From: Reticulitermes speratus
Taxonomy: Eukaryota > Arthropoda > Insecta > Blattodea > Rhinotermitidae
NCBI GenBank assembly: GCA_021186555.1
Contig: JAJKFL010000013.1
Location: 17,291,243-17,355,242, forward strand
DNA: 64,000 nucleotides
Direction: 5' to 3'
The translations under genes and the position numbers were made by a program. Shown here piece after piece: positions 33,456 to 45,674 of this stretch (positions within the stretch are counted from its first letter, which is position 1; each line of letters starts with the position of its first letter). The notes beneath the pieces were generated by a model, which saw nothing but the letters and a program-made list of their open reading frames with translations, did not search any database and had not been told where the DNA came from.

Positions 33456-35718
33456 GTTTGATCAGATACCTGAATTTTAAGTATTAGCTACGAGTCGAAT
33501 TGTACGCGACACAAAAATGCTCCGGGCTACCATTTAAGCAGTATTTTCCCGGTTATTTCTGATTTTGTTTAGGATGTTCTCAGAGGTTTGGGTCGTGTGT
33601 AAATCTGTTTCTTGTTACTGTCGCAGTTCGCGTAACGCTTTTGCATGTCAGAGCATCTGAACTCGAACTGCGACGAGAAAATTGTTGCACAACTTCCCAC
33701 GCGCGTGGGAGACTGATATTATCTGAGACGGCTGCTGGCGTTGTTGAAATTACATGTCAGATGACGGGGCAAGTAGTATTATCTGGATACGAACAGCAAG
33801 TCACTGTTTTATTATCTAAATCAACACTGATACAGGGCCTAGATGCCGAAGTCTCATCTCGTCCGCTGGGCAAGTCTCCACTGTCTGTTGATCAGCATCC
33901 ACGTGTACATGGCAGGCTACAGGTACGCGTCGTTCAGCGTCACTTTGTCAGACCAACTCCAATGCCAGTTTTTGCAGTTCAGCCTTGGTTATTCGGCCGG
34001 TTACGAAGTTCCGTGCTTTTGTGGCATTCGGTTGTTCGTTATCATGTAGACTAAAGCCCGCCTTGCCAGTTCACTCTTACGACAATTTTTAATATTACTC
34101 TTACATACATGGTTAGGTCTTCCAAGGGGTATCTTCCCTTAAACGTTGTGTAATCAGAATTTGTGTTTATCTTTTACTCCATGCGTGCTACATGCAGCAG
34201 TCATTTCATTCTTGATTTAACCCTTTAAAGACAATACGTGTCTGTTTTATATAAGGACTCGGTGCGTACCGCGCAGTAAACACTCTACAAACGCAATCTG
34301 TTGTATAAGGCAAAAGTCGCCGTTTGTTCTAAGATCCGTACAAAACATATGAATGCAATGTGAGCACCATGTAGAATTTTTTAATGTTAAATATGGCGGT
34401 ACGTGAAATAACCGCTAGGCTTTGAAAAAACAGCCTAGCATTGTTACGTGGACAGCATCTTGTGTGATTTTCTCCATCCACCTGTTATTTCTTGTTGCCA
34501 GCTGCTGCGTGTATTTTCTTCGGCTCTTTGTTCTCACCTGGAATATTCGTCCAAATTCTGCCTTCAGAAATGGAAGCCAATGTGCCGTAGGCATTCTGAA
34601 GTGAACAGTATTTTGCCAAGTCTGTGAGGTGGCGTGGGAATCAGTGGATGGTAATAACGTTAAGAGTGACAGGTCAAAGCTAGAAGGAAATGTCGAGTCA
34701 TTCGTAGAAGATGCTGTGACAGGCGTGTAGCCTACCCATCCTTGAAAGATAGAAGTAGCAAACAACTTTTGCGGCGTAATGTTAATTGTATTAGGTTATT
34801 TAGAAGTTCTGTGTTGTCGGAAGAAGAAGGCGTTTCGCGTAAAGATGCATGCAAGGAGTGAGGTAGGTACAGGAAGTGGTTGTATCCAATATTGCCCGTA
34901 TAGGCTCAGAATTTCCGATCACGCCTGTAAAACGAAGTGGTTTGTTGTCTTCGGAATAAGGACCATTGTCTGCTACGTCAACATTTTGTGTAACAATGGC
35001 AGTGTGTCCAGCAGTGGAAGAAACTACGCCTATCGCGAACAGAGGCAGTGTTTGTTACTGAGTCCGACGTCACAGCCAAGTTTAACTCAAAGACCAGATG
35101 TATCCAGACAACGATCGGCAGTGTGACGAAGCATAAATCGCGAACGGTTGTTAACCAGCGCAGTTTAAAAGCAGCTTCTGTGCCAAAACCGGAGCTATCG
35201 CCATATGTAAAAGCAACGCTGTCTGTTCTGGATGTAATTTAGACGACCAACATTACGTTTCTATATTTACATGGTAACTTAATTCTCGGTACGTACATTG
35301 AATTATGTAATTCTTAAAAGGCAGAAAGAAGGCTTGCGACTTATGTTGTTGAAAGTCCATAAGTCCCCCCCCCCCCCCGTAATTTTTAAGGTGTCGTTTT
35401 TGCTTGTTGCTTTTAGAAGTCAAGAGGGAAGGAATGGTGTAGTTTAACAGACTTCACATAGAAGGACAGACGTATTTTGGGATGTGTTTAGAACATGTTA
35501 CTGAATATGCGAGCAGTCCCATAGTAAACATGTTTATAATTATGGGTTTTCAAACATGTTGTAGAAACGTGAGAAAAACGGTACTTCTCCTAGGCTGTGG
35601 CGTTGTAAAGTATATCAGTTATAGAAACACATTCCTCTTTGCTGCTTCACGAATGCAGACTTGCTACTGTAGCTGTGTAAAGTTAGAAGTCTCCACGTAA
35701 CATGTCATGCACTCATAG
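33456..35718. other. Intron DNA, nothing recognised
   Basis: A C14 run is at 35365-35378. A 137-codon plus-strand frame at 33641-34054 has no motif. No exon or repeat family is recognised. Confidence 0.35.
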
Positions 35719-35962
35719 AAGGGGAGTAGAGGTATAGCTCTACTCATTCTTAACCTCGGCGCTGGTGAGGGGTAGGTGCTCAACGCCACGCCCCAGCTGC
35801 TTTACCCACGGGAAATAACCCGGGTACCGATAATACAGGAGGCTGGGTGGGCCTCAGGGCCGATCTGGACGGGTGTGGACAAGAGAAGAACTCTTGCTCT
35901 TTCCGGCGTTCGAACTCCGAACCGTCCAGCCCGTAACGAGTTTCTGTACTGACTGCGATATG
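35719..35962 (-). mobile_element. SINE family A copy 3
   Basis: On the plus strand it opens with the tail GGAGTAGAGGTATAGCTCTA, then CTTAACCTCGGCGCTGG, CACGCCCCAGCTGCTTTACC, GGGTACCGATAATACAGGAG and CCGATCTGGACGGGTGTGG. The degraded head has GGCGTTCGAACTCCGAACCG. No convincing target duplication was found. Confidence 0.85.
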
Positions 35963-37029
35963 CCGCTTCCCGTTGTAGCTTTGTCGCAACTGCTGAAATT
36001 GGACGGTTTTGTGAGACTGGTACGCAGAACTGCTTGGAGGCCATACAGTAAATACCTCCCAGACCTCGTGTAACAAGGTTCAGTACGTTCCACGTCAAAT
36101 ATTGGACCCTTGTCTGAAATCACGTCATTACGCCTCGTTTACCTCATTGTCCATCCAAATATCCATTCTCTCACGTCTCCCAAATTGTCTCTTTTCAAGA
36201 GGTTTAGGTACGTACCTCGTGTACGGATTTATTTACCGTAAGAACTCAACAGCTTTGTTGTTTTCCTGCTTCTCTTTCACTTCGCAGCGAAACATCGTTT
36301 TTGCTGTTTGTGTTTCTTTTGGAAACACAAAGCATCTAACGCTGTGGAGCATGGAGAATGCAATTCATATGGAGTTTGAGTGTTTAGAGACGTAAAACAT
36401 AGCCATTATTGACTCCGCAGAGTCGTGTACAGTACGTAGTATGTATAGTGGCAATGGATAAGGCACTGCTTCATTCATGTTCCTTGTTCTTCTACATTCT
36501 TTCCCTAAGCCGTTGTAACCCACATTTCCTCAGTGCATTCTGAGTAAAAGTGGACGCGCTGCATGAAATATTTTCTCTGGGACTAAATCCGTGCCCGAGT
36601 AGCCAAATGACGTATCAGTCAGTCCGCCTTGGTGTTGAGCAGCTCTTAGGGGTTTGTGACTAGATTAGTGTCAGTCATGGCTATTACCGTCATCTTTGCC
36701 GAGGTGACGGGGCCTGTCACTTGTCAAAGTCTTAGACACTGTCACTGTACATATTTTCACAGCTTTTACAGTGTTACTTACATACAGTGGCATCGCATTG
36801 CTTCATTTGAATGTTGGTTCAGGAATTAAGGAACGCGGGTCGGTTTTTGGATACCACTTTCTACACTACACTTGCTACTCACCCCATCTGTTGCTGAGGT
36901 AACGAACGGACCGTTCTGTACCTCAGTTGTCTCGTATACCTTCATGGCGTGCGCTGGAACAACTTTACGCTGCCATTATTTATGTCTTCTTTACTGGAAG
37001 TGTCAAGTAGGCTGTATTTCCCAAGTAAC
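35963..37029. other. Intron DNA, nothing recognised
   Basis: No exon, RNA gene or repeat family is seen. Confidence 0.35.
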
Positions 37030-37041
37030 AACCGGTAAATG

Positions 37042-37297
37042 GGAACCGAGATAGCGTAGTCGGTATACTGATAAGGCTACGGGTTGGACGATACGGGGTT
37101 CCAATCCAGACTAGTTCTGGGAGCTACCCATCCTTCTCTTCAGTGGGGACGGATGTTGTTTCCCGGGGATGAAGCGGCCGGGGCGTGAGACCATTTATCT
37201 CTATGTAGTGTCGAGGTTAAAAATGAGTGGAGCTGTCCTACCTCTCCGCCCTCTGTGTATCATCATGGCGTGCCCAGGAATAACCTTACCTTTTATC
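37042..37297 (+). mobile_element. SINE family A copy 4
   Basis: The head reads CCGAGATAGCGTAGTCGGTA and the B box is degraded (GGGGTTCCAATCC). The body has TCCCGGGGATGAAGCGGCCG, GGGGCGTGAGACCATTTATC and GTCGAGGTTAAAAATGAGTG. The 3' end is AATAACCTTACCTTTTATC. Flanks AACCGGTAAATG (37030-37041) and AAGCGGTATATG (37298-37309) agree at 10 of 12 bases. Confidence 0.88.
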
Positions 37298-37309
37298 AAG
37301 CGGTATATG

Positions 37310-38217
37310 TGTGAGTTGTGTAAGATTATTTAATTGTGAGTCTGTTTTGGTTTGCTTCGAATGAAATCGTCATTGTGCTTGTCAGTGATACACCGTCCTG
37401 ATCAGTTTTTGTTTCCAGACAGTAATTGGCTGATGTGACATGTGCTGTGTTGTGTTGTGTCCTAATGCAGACATTGCTGCGTGGATCAGCAGGCATGGTG
37501 CTTTGGTAGCACGATTTGTAGTGCAGCTCGAACGGTACAATAAAAGCATTCTGACAATACCGGTAGTGCACCTGTAATTATTTCCAGCAATCTCCGTGAC
37601 CAGTGAGTGAAATTGTATTGAATTCACCCGGAGAGAAACAAAAACGAGATCGACACGGACGTAGCACCATGCATAAAAAAAGGAAGTGTACACTGCCGTA
37701 TTGTCTAAGTAAGGTGAATGTACTGGCGTCGTTATACAGTAAAAAGGCAACATATGTAGTAATGGAGTTATTTCAGCTTAGGTGTATAGGGACAACTGGC
37801 GGAACTGATAACTGATGGTTGCGTTTATTTATTTTGTGGTTTCTTGAATGATTCTGTCAGTGACTATTACTGTAGCGTTGAATTTGTCGGATGGTTTGTT
37901 ATTGATGAATTGCTTGTCGTGCGGAAGGAAGTGATCTGGTCGATTGAGTTAGAATCCCAGAATTTGTATGGTGGGACCCTGAGGAAAATCACGAGAAGCC
38001 TGAGTAACCGAAATGCAATGCATGAACGAGATGGTAATGGCGTTTCCTGTGCAAAGCTATTCGATGTGTTCTGGTTTTAAGTAGGAGTTTCCTCTCAAGT
38101 GTGCTGGGTTTGAAAAACTGTTGAACACACTTCGGTATTTACGAGTACTGTGTTCTGCAGTCTGGAAATCCAATGACAGATAGACGGTTGTGAAGATTCG
38201 AGGCTTGTGGGTGTGAG
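37310..38217. other. Intron DNA, nothing recognised
   Basis: Unique-looking sequence with short frames only. The right part (38137-38180) leads into the inverted repeat at 38218 and may belong to that element. Confidence 0.35.
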
Positions 38218-38359
38218 GCTGTGTCGTTGGGTGAGAGCTCCTGACGTTTCGAAGGATTGCAGTGATTTGTTTCGGGGTCAGGCATTTTTTTGGACCGCTT
38301 ATCCCTGAAGAAGGCATTGCGAACTCACGAAACGTGAACTACTCGCCCAACGGCACAGC
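38218..38359. repeat. Inverted repeat with GAAGAAGGC core
   Basis: GCTGTGTCGTTGGGTGAG ... TGACGTTTCG (38218-38251) is inverted at 38328-38359 (CGAAACGTG ... CTCGCCCAACGGCACAGC). Between them lies CCCTGAAGAAGGCATTGCG. The plan, a CTGAAGAAGGC motif next to CGAAACGT, is like the end motif of the fold-back element at 27640, but the sequences differ. Confidence 0.6.
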
Positions 38360-39720
38360 GTCAGATCACAGAAGACTTGCACCTTCGGCAACGCCGATAT
38401 TAAAACCTTAAATTTCGCCAAGGCAGTTTTCATTCGAGAAATTGTCGCCGTCAGATGTAATTGTATCCAGAGTAAACTGAAAGGACATTGATATGTAATT
38501 CTCATTAAACATGTACTGTGGGCGGGGGGGGGGGGGTCTAAAAAGGAGAATGCGGAAGGCTGCATTTAGCTCACGGATCTGAGGGTTCGCAGTGCGTGAG
38601 GTGTGTAGAACAGTTCTGGTACACTGACGCCACATTTATCCTGTGTTGCGACTGTCTAACGCAGTCTTTGCTAATGTGTATTAGACCTTGCATCAGAATG
38701 ACCATGGATTCATACTTTTTTTGTACGGTTTTGAAAACTGTGTGTAACTGTTCTGTCAAGGACAATATGACTGCAAGCTGGCGTGTGATATGTTGATGTA
38801 TGTGTGCGGCACAAGCTTCTCGCTGAAGGATGGGGATCGATTCCGGTACATTTCGTATGGTATTTGGTGTGTAGCCGATTTGGAACTGGGTCAGGCTTTT
38901 TTTTTTTGTTCCCGATTGGTTGCTTCCGAAATGGGGAGCAGTCAGTTTCTGTAAATTTTGGTAGTATGAGTGGATGTGACTCCTGTCATTGGCTACCCTC
39001 CTACGTTCTGGGCTCGAGGCTTTTACCTTGGTAGGTTGATGGTTCTACGTAGGAGAGACGTGTAATTTGCAAGTGAATGATTGTTTGAACACCCCTGTTG
39101 ATGAAATGATTGTCAGAGTGTCAGGCCAAATTTTTTTGAAATGTTGGTGTGTTCCTCCTTCATGACGTCCATCATCTGTTCAGTATCCATTTTCGAACTG
39201 TGGTACTTGTGAACGAGGTATCACGCTGCGAGCCCTGCCCTTTGTCTTTTCAGGCGCTGGTCACTTTCTGTCGGAATGGCCTGTGGTGTGAGGGGATCGG
39301 ACCCTCGTTTGCCACACACGTGGCATTTGTGTTTCTCCTTTACTCATTTCACAAGCCTGGAATCGAACTATGCCTGTCAAGGATTGTTCGATTATACCGA
39401 CTCGACACGAATTGATTACTGAAATAATGCTGTTCTTTATTAGAACTGCTTGCACATATTTCGGGTCTTAATTATTCACTGTTAGGTGAATGTAAATTAC
39501 TAATTGCCTGAGACCTTCAGTTGGATAACACAAAAGAGACCAGATATTTAGAAGCCCTTAGGGTGTAACATTTCACAGTCCTTTAGCTCCTTGGAGCTTA
39601 TAATCTCCAAGGTGGCGCCACTTTATCTGTTCTTTCCTTAAACAAGCATATTAAATATGTGTAAAAGGTGTTCATTGTGAACGTGTCCATTGTGTAGCAG
39701 CAGCAGAGGTAATGTTAGTG

Positions 39721-39759
<39 letters not shown>

Positions 39760-40425
39760 GTGTAGTAGTAGTAGTAGAGTGGTAGTAGTACTTTGTTGGT
39801 GTTGTAATTGGTGTGACGTTCACAACAAACACCCTTTTGCACTATTTTCACATATGAAATGTGGGTATGTTCAGAAATACGTACATTAAAGTAAATAGAC
39901 TGTGCCAAGAGTATACATACTCGTAGTTATATTGTAATTCAAATATTTAGCGTTTTGAAGATCGGACCTTGCAGGATTTGAAAGTAGGCTTATTGTATGT
40001 CATTTATTGTGTTTACTCATTAAAAATTTCTGTCAGTTATTACACTTTGATTCACCTGAAGACGGTTCTGAGAGCTGCAAATTGTGGAAGCAGTTTAGCA
40101 TGTGTCGGGCGTTGATTGCATTATGCATATCGGAACTGAGGAACTTAAGAACAGTTCGCATTATGTATAAGTCCGCAACAATATACCGAACATCCCTGCG
40201 ATTGTCTTCTTTCAGAGCCTTATCCCCCTCTCCCTCGACGCTGTATAGCCTCTACGATCGATCCCTTGTCGTTGAATAGCCTGGGAAGCAATTGGGGTTT
40301 GTGCTTATGCGGGTTTCTGCGGAGGTTGTCATATCTGGCCCTTTTGGTAGGCTAGTTCAACATTTGCATCATTTGGTGGCGTCATTAGGAAATTTTAATT
40401 TTTTTTGAAATTCTGTAATTGCACG
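38360..40425. other. Intron DNA with simple repeats
   Basis: A G13 run is at 38524-38536 and the GTA tract is listed separately. A faint tRNA-like piece (GGGATCGATTCCGG) is at 38830-38843. No exon is recognised. Confidence 0.35.
39715..39790. repeat. GTA/GTG trinucleotide tract
   Basis: It has a GTAGTG/GTGGTG opening, then ten or so GTA units with one GTGTA break, ending in GAGTGGTAGTAGTA. Confidence 0.95.
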
Positions 40426-40436
40426 CCATTCTGCTT

Positions 40437-40710
40437 TTTTTTTTTTTTTTTTTTCTCCAATGGCTTGACAGCCCCTTGGGGGCCTAGGCCGCTTCAATTT
40501 TCGAGGATTCACGATTATACTTTTTAGACACACCACATTCGGTAGGACTCCTCTGGACGAGGGACCAGTCCGTCGCAGAGACCTCTACCTGACATCACAC
40601 AACACTCACAAGATGCAGACATCCATGCCCCCGGTGGGATTCGAACCCACAATCCTAGTAAGCGAGCGGCCGCAGACCCACGCCTTAGACCGCACGGCCA
40701 CTGGGATCGT
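40437..40710 (-). mobile_element. SINE family B copy 3
   Basis: On the plus strand it begins with a long T tract (reversed A tail), then GGCTTGACAGCCCCTTGGGG, CTCCTCTGGACGAGGGACCA, CAGAGACCTCTACCTGACAT and the head GGGATTCGAACCCAC ... CACGCCTTAGACCGCACGGC. The 11-bp duplication CCATTCTGCTT (40426-40436 and 40711-40721) is perfect. The intact A tail and boxes suggest a young insertion, antisense to spen. Confidence 0.92.
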
Positions 40711-40721
40711 CCATTCTGCTT

Positions 40722-42703
40722 CTGCTCTTGCTAATTCGTGAGAATCGGTCTTCCGCAAATTCAGCGTCTGAGCTAGAAGTAGAGTTACATCTTTCATGTG
40801 CTTAGTTGCACATTTCGTGTCTGAACAGAACGTATTTTGTTGGCTCGGAATGTTTTCATGATTTAGTGTTACGATCCTGTGTGTGTTGACCACTGTGTGG
40901 AAGTCCCTGATGTTAGCTGGGAGCTGTTAGGAATAACTGCAGTATTTAGCCTAATAATTTCGACTGTGTGTGTTGTCCGTGTTTTATACAGGCCCACACA
41001 TAAATGAAGTTATTTGTTAGGCCTACCAGTTAGTTACCCTGTAAATTTTCACACTCTTTGTTCAACTCGATATCGGGTCCAATAACTTAACATAACAGAG
41101 GGCCCAGACATCTTCCACAAGCCATCCTTCCAAACAGCACTGCTAAATTCTGATAACCAATTGAATGGTCAGGTAATATGTTATAAACATTTTTGTGCGT
41201 TGGAAGTATCGTCGTAAGACGCAGGGCCAAGGTTCTACCACTTCGTCATGAAATTACTGATCAAGATTTTATCATTTGCGTCATGCTTTTGAGATGCTGT
41301 CTGTTTTCCATTGATCGACATTTGTCATTTTTCTGCATGAAAGCTTGGGTTTTCGTTCATTGAGCCTCCAATTTGTATTGTCACATGTTAGGCTGTATGA
41401 GTGGAAATACTACGTAGTAGTTCGATGTATCGCATATTCCCTTACGTTCCCATACCCCTCATTGGCTTTAGCATTCCTTTATTACAGATGGACTGTAACT
41501 TCCCGAAGCCAACACACTATAGACGCCAATGGGTAGCAATTAATTCTCTCTCCTTGCGTTTCGTTAAAATGTTTCAAACCGATGTCTGTATTGTGTTGTG
41601 TTAGGTTACGAATATTTTTTTTTAAATACAGACTTCGGTGCAGCTTCATATAATCTATATAGCGTACTAGGTGTTAATATTGGGCCACTGCGTTTCGAAA
41701 TTGGTTTTCCCCACCAGGTTTTATTGTTTCAGGTTTACAGTATTAAATTTAATTGAAATTTATTCAGTAGTTTTAGAGGTTATACATTCTGAGTGACAGA
41801 CCGACTGAGCAAGTGAAGAAAAATAAAGAGCTAACGTTAGAATTTTTGTTTGCTTCTGTATGGCACTATACGTGCATATGAGATCGCCAGTGTGTGATCT
41901 GGACCGACGTGAGTGAGGCGCCAGTTCGTGTTTGGCATTCTGAATAAGTAGTTCATGCTCAGGTAAGCCAGTGGCCAACAAGATATGATTTCAGAGAAGG
42001 TGCTTTTCTTAGATAACTTGCTAAGACTTTAAAATTACCGAAGGTGAAGAGATTGGACAGCATCCAAAGCCGGCCAAAAATCTTGTCTCCTCTCCTTGAG
42101 GAACACTTCACAACGTACTTATGCTCACGAACGAATGTGGTGACGGGAGTTGGGCCAAATACTCTTAGGGTAATGATCCCAGTTAAAGTACCATGACCGT
42201 ACTTCTGTTTCAGTAGACAAATATGGATTTCATACATTTGTAATAATTAAACGTGTAATTCGACTGATAGACATTACCTTAACGCTGAAACGAGGTTTAA
42301 CGTTCAGCAAGAATGCGTTGTTTAATAATCAATTTGCAGTTATTTAAATAAACCTGGTAATGAGTAATGTATATTATAAGGCCAGAAATACACAGCTCTA
42401 TCTGTTCGACGTATATGGTACAGTCAAGGATGATGAAATGTAGCTACTCCGCATGGGCAACACACATCGATTCAGTGTTGGGTATGGGGTTTGTGGATAC
42501 AAACATACATACACCCCTTCTCATTACGCAGAATTGAAGCTTACTTTACATCATCTCTGGCGTTCGAATTCCAGCGAGTTTTATATCTGTTTGTACGTTC
42601 GGTGTAGGTTTTTTGTGTACGTTTTCCAGTCCAGCTTTCAAGTGTCAGAGCGGAAAGCATGTTAGGATGGACCGTACTTACAGGGCATTGTAAGCTAGTA
42701 AGT
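40722..42703. other. Intron DNA, nothing recognised
   Basis: No exon, repeat family or RNA gene is seen in 2 kb. Confidence 0.35.
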
Positions 42704-42869
42704 CATGGGTCCACAGATGTTCCAAAAATACAGGAGTCATCTCAGAATTCTAGGCGCCGGGAAGGTGATAATGAAGCAAGTTCCATACTGAGGACCCACA
42801 GATATTAGGTGCCACTGTACAAAATTTAGTCGCCCGGGAGATCTGGTGCCCGGAATTTGTGTATCACTG
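42704..42869 (-). mobile_element. M1 hAT-like miniature element
   Basis: It runs from CATGGGTCCACAGATGTTCC to GGAATTTGTGTATCACTG, with ATTCTAGGCGCCGGGAAGGT, AATGAAGCAAGTTCCATACT and TAGGTGCCACTGTACAAAAT. The terminal bases are mutated and no 8-bp duplication remains. Confidence 0.8.
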
Positions 42870-43118
42870 ATTGAAGCATGCGGTAGAACTCCCCGGACGG
42901 GGGATCGGCCCGTCGCAAAGCCCCATGTGCACAGGACAACACAAAAGGAGAAGATGCGAAGACGCTCCAGTGATTCTTGCGGTATTCGAAGCAGCCATCC
43001 TGTGTTGGAGCGGTCGAAGACATTACACGCCATAGACTGCGCAGCCACTGTGATAGGCTGTAGTGAACTCTGGGGCGGAATATACGTGTACATTCGTAGT
43101 ACATGTGTATCTTAAATA

Positions 43119-43208
43119 GGTTGGGAGGGTGTGGACTGGATTGATCTGGCTCAGGATAGGGACACGTGACAGGCTGTTGGGAACAGGGCAATCAGCCTGC
43201 TTGACTAG
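43119..43208 (+). pseudogene. LINE C-terminus fragment, same type as at 1617
   Basis: The frame reads GWEGVDWIDLAQDRDT, a stop, then QAVGNRAISLLD and a stop. DWIDLAQDRD is the highly typical segment that follows GRPRRRWED in the same LINE tail. The preceding part is not found here, so it is an isolated remnant. Confidence 0.7.
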
Positions 43209-43559
43209 ATGAGTACTAGTTAGCTTCTCAAGAAAGACTGTTCTCTTGAGTTAGTTACGGCATGTGTGTAGATTCGTGCATTTGAGTTACCAGCATAAAG
43301 TTTCGAGTAGTCCCCTGCTTTGATGTCTACATTTGGAAACCGTCAGATGTTTCTTAATTAAAAACCTTGCCCCCCACCGCGTGTTCGAAGAAAATATTTT
43401 TCAGTTTGTAAATTTGAAATTTTAATTATTTCGTCCCCGCGCCGATTGTGGGCAGTAGACGCGTTGCATTCTGTTCTGAATTTGTTTTGCTGAGATTTAG
43501 ATCAGATCAGTTGTCGAAGTGTGCTCGCTGTCTCGAAGTTGTTACCGTCCTTTACACAG

Positions 43560-44400
43560 TCGGATGGAAGACCCGGTAACATAACTAGTCAGGTCGGTGA
43601 CACGAGGTCTCCTGTCAGGGTAATCTACATGGGAGGTCCCTGCAGCGTCGCTATCCAACTCCGACGATGATTTACAATGAACACATTAATACATTAACAC
43701 TTGTTTATTGAAAACATTTCCACTCTTATTGTTGCACATTAAATATGTCAGTTGCACGTAAAGGGCGACTACAGCACATGTGTAAAGAATTGTTATCACT
43801 TTCTAATTTACATTTTGTTATAAACATTCCGAAATTTACGGAGCACCAATCCTTGCAACCGTACTACTCCAACAGCCAAAACGGAGTGCCCTCATTACGA
43901 GTTCGCATTCTCGTCACAACTCGCAAAGTCAAGTTCCCCTTCCTACATACCAAAATGATTCTATTGGCCGAAACGTAAATTTAGAGAAACCCCATAGGCC
44001 GAATTCAACTTTTTGGGAAACTGAACCTGATTGGTTGCGCAAGTTGAAGCCGGTAGATCCCAAATCTACAGTAAACGAACATTTTGGGGTGTTGCCCACC
44101 GGCACTTTCTACTGAAGGAATTATGCGCTTATAAAGTGTCAAGTCTCGGGTTTCACTAAGGAACACCTAGCTGCTAAACTGTACTCAGCGTGACAGTTGA
44201 AGGATGTTCCGCTCAGCCTTATTCTTTTGAATGCGTTAGCCGCACTCATTCCTTCTCGCTCTCTTCCTTTGCTATCCTTATCCTACTGCCAAAAGTCCCT
44301 TTCTAATTAACTAAACCAAAAAAAATTTATCTCAATAAGCCCTGTTCAGGATTTGAACTCACATCCTTGCATGTTTTCTTTAAGGTCCATTGAATATTGT
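43560..44400. other. Segment with reversed strand bias
   Basis: Much of this segment is A+C rich on the plus strand (43861-43920: A17 T13 G10 C20), opposite to the T+G bias elsewhere in the intron. On the minus strand near 44346-44372 there is a B-box-like GAGTTCAAATCCTGAAC. It may be an insertion in antisense orientation, possibly a SINE-like head at its right side, but I could not name a family or find its ends. Confidence 0.4.
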
Positions 44401-44578
44401 TCCCCTATCTGTGCCTAGTTTCCCATGTGTCTATGCGTGTTTTTTTTGTTTTTTTGTTGTGTTTTAAACCCCACGGGTCTGATACGTCCAATCCCGGAGC
44501 ATGTTTTAGCATTTCGTAACGTGCTTCCACCCCCTAACCCCTGCAACTTTGGTGTCAGGATTTGTATGAAATGGCGTG

Positions 44579-44788
44579 TAAAGGTAAATGCATATAGGTG
44601 GAGCAGCTGTATGGCTGCACTCATTCTTCACCTCCGCACTGGATGGAGATAAGCGGTCAACTTCACGCCCCTGCCGATTTACCCCCGGTAAAGAACCTTG
44701 GTACAATTGGCTGCATGGGCCTTAGAGCCGGTCTGAACAGTTTTGAAGAAGAGAAAATGTCTTGCCCCTGTCGGGATTCGAATCCCGG
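44579..44788 (-). mobile_element. SINE family A copy 5
   Basis: On the plus strand: AAAGGTAAATGC tail, GAGCAGCTGTATGGCTGCAC, CACGCCCCTGCCGATTTACC, CCGGTAAAGAACCTTGGTAC, GCCGGTCTGAACAGTTTTG and B box GGGATTCGAATCCC. It is truncated just beyond the B box. Flanks ATGAAATGGCGTG (44566-44578) and ATGAAATGGAATG (44789-44801) agree at 11 of 13 bases. Confidence 0.88.
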
Positions 44789-44894
44789 ATGAAATGGAAT
44801 GTATTGAGAGTATGTCATGGGAGTGTGAACTGTGTGTGATGAATTTATAAGAATCTTAACTTCTAGTTTCACGGTGCCTTCGGCCTCTGTTACA

Positions 44895-44931
44895 GGTTGT
44901 TGTTGTTGTTGTTGATGATGACGATGATGAT
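44895..44931. repeat. GTT then GAT microsatellite
   Basis: Five to six GTT units pass directly into GAT units with one ACGAT break. Confidence 0.9.
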
Positions 44932-45525
44932 CAGCTAAGTGAAATACATATGGCGATCTTTCTATAATGGAAGATAGCAGAGTGCAGTTCTTTGCCAATA
45001 CGTTTCATGGAATTGCGTTAAACTTCAGTCTGAAGATTCGCTTTCGTGCAGTGTTTCTGATGATGCTTGAGGCAGTAAATTCCGACCGGTGTTATTACGT
45101 GTTTCCTGTCTGCTGGAGTATTGCCACCTCGGCATGACAGAAGCACATGCGTCTAGCCTGTCTTCCAGAGTAGCGGAGAATCAAACATTCTTTTTTAGAC
45201 TGAAGATGTCCGCGTTAAGTCGCACCCGGTAAAGAGCTGCTCATAAATCAAGTATATGACATATTGTGATAAGAATACGACGCGGTTTTCGTAACATTTG
45301 AGCAGCAGTTACTTGCTTGTTGAAGGCAGTTGCAATATATTTTTCATTGAAACGTAACGGTTTGTTTTGACTTTGTTTGGTGACGCATGTAAAATAATGA
45401 TGCGTTCGTATGGTATGTGTAATGTTTCTCTTTTAACTAAATCGGGCGGTTTAGTAAGAATTATTGGATTAAAGTTTGTTTCGTGTCTGTCAAGTATTTT
45501 GACTTGTAAAGTATATATTGAAATG

Positions 45526-45666
45526 CAGGGGTGCACAAATCCTGGGCCCCTGGTCGCTGTGGTGACTAATATTTGTGGGCCCACAGTATGGAACTTGCTT
45601 TATGTCACCCAGGCGCCTAGAATATTTAGGTGGCGTCGAGATTTTTGGAAAATTTGTGTACCTCTG
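45526..45666 (+). mobile_element. M1 hAT-like miniature element
   Basis: It runs from CAGGGGTGCACAAATCCTGG to AAATTTGTGTACCTCTG. GTCGCTGTGGTGACTAATAT, CAGTATGGAACTTGCTTTAT and GGCGCCTAGAATATTTAGGT are shared with other copies. Flanks TTGAAATG (45518-45525) and TTGCGATG (45667-45674) agree at 6 of 8 bases. It is one of the two full copies in sense orientation. Confidence 0.88.
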
Positions 45667-45674
45667 TTGCGATG

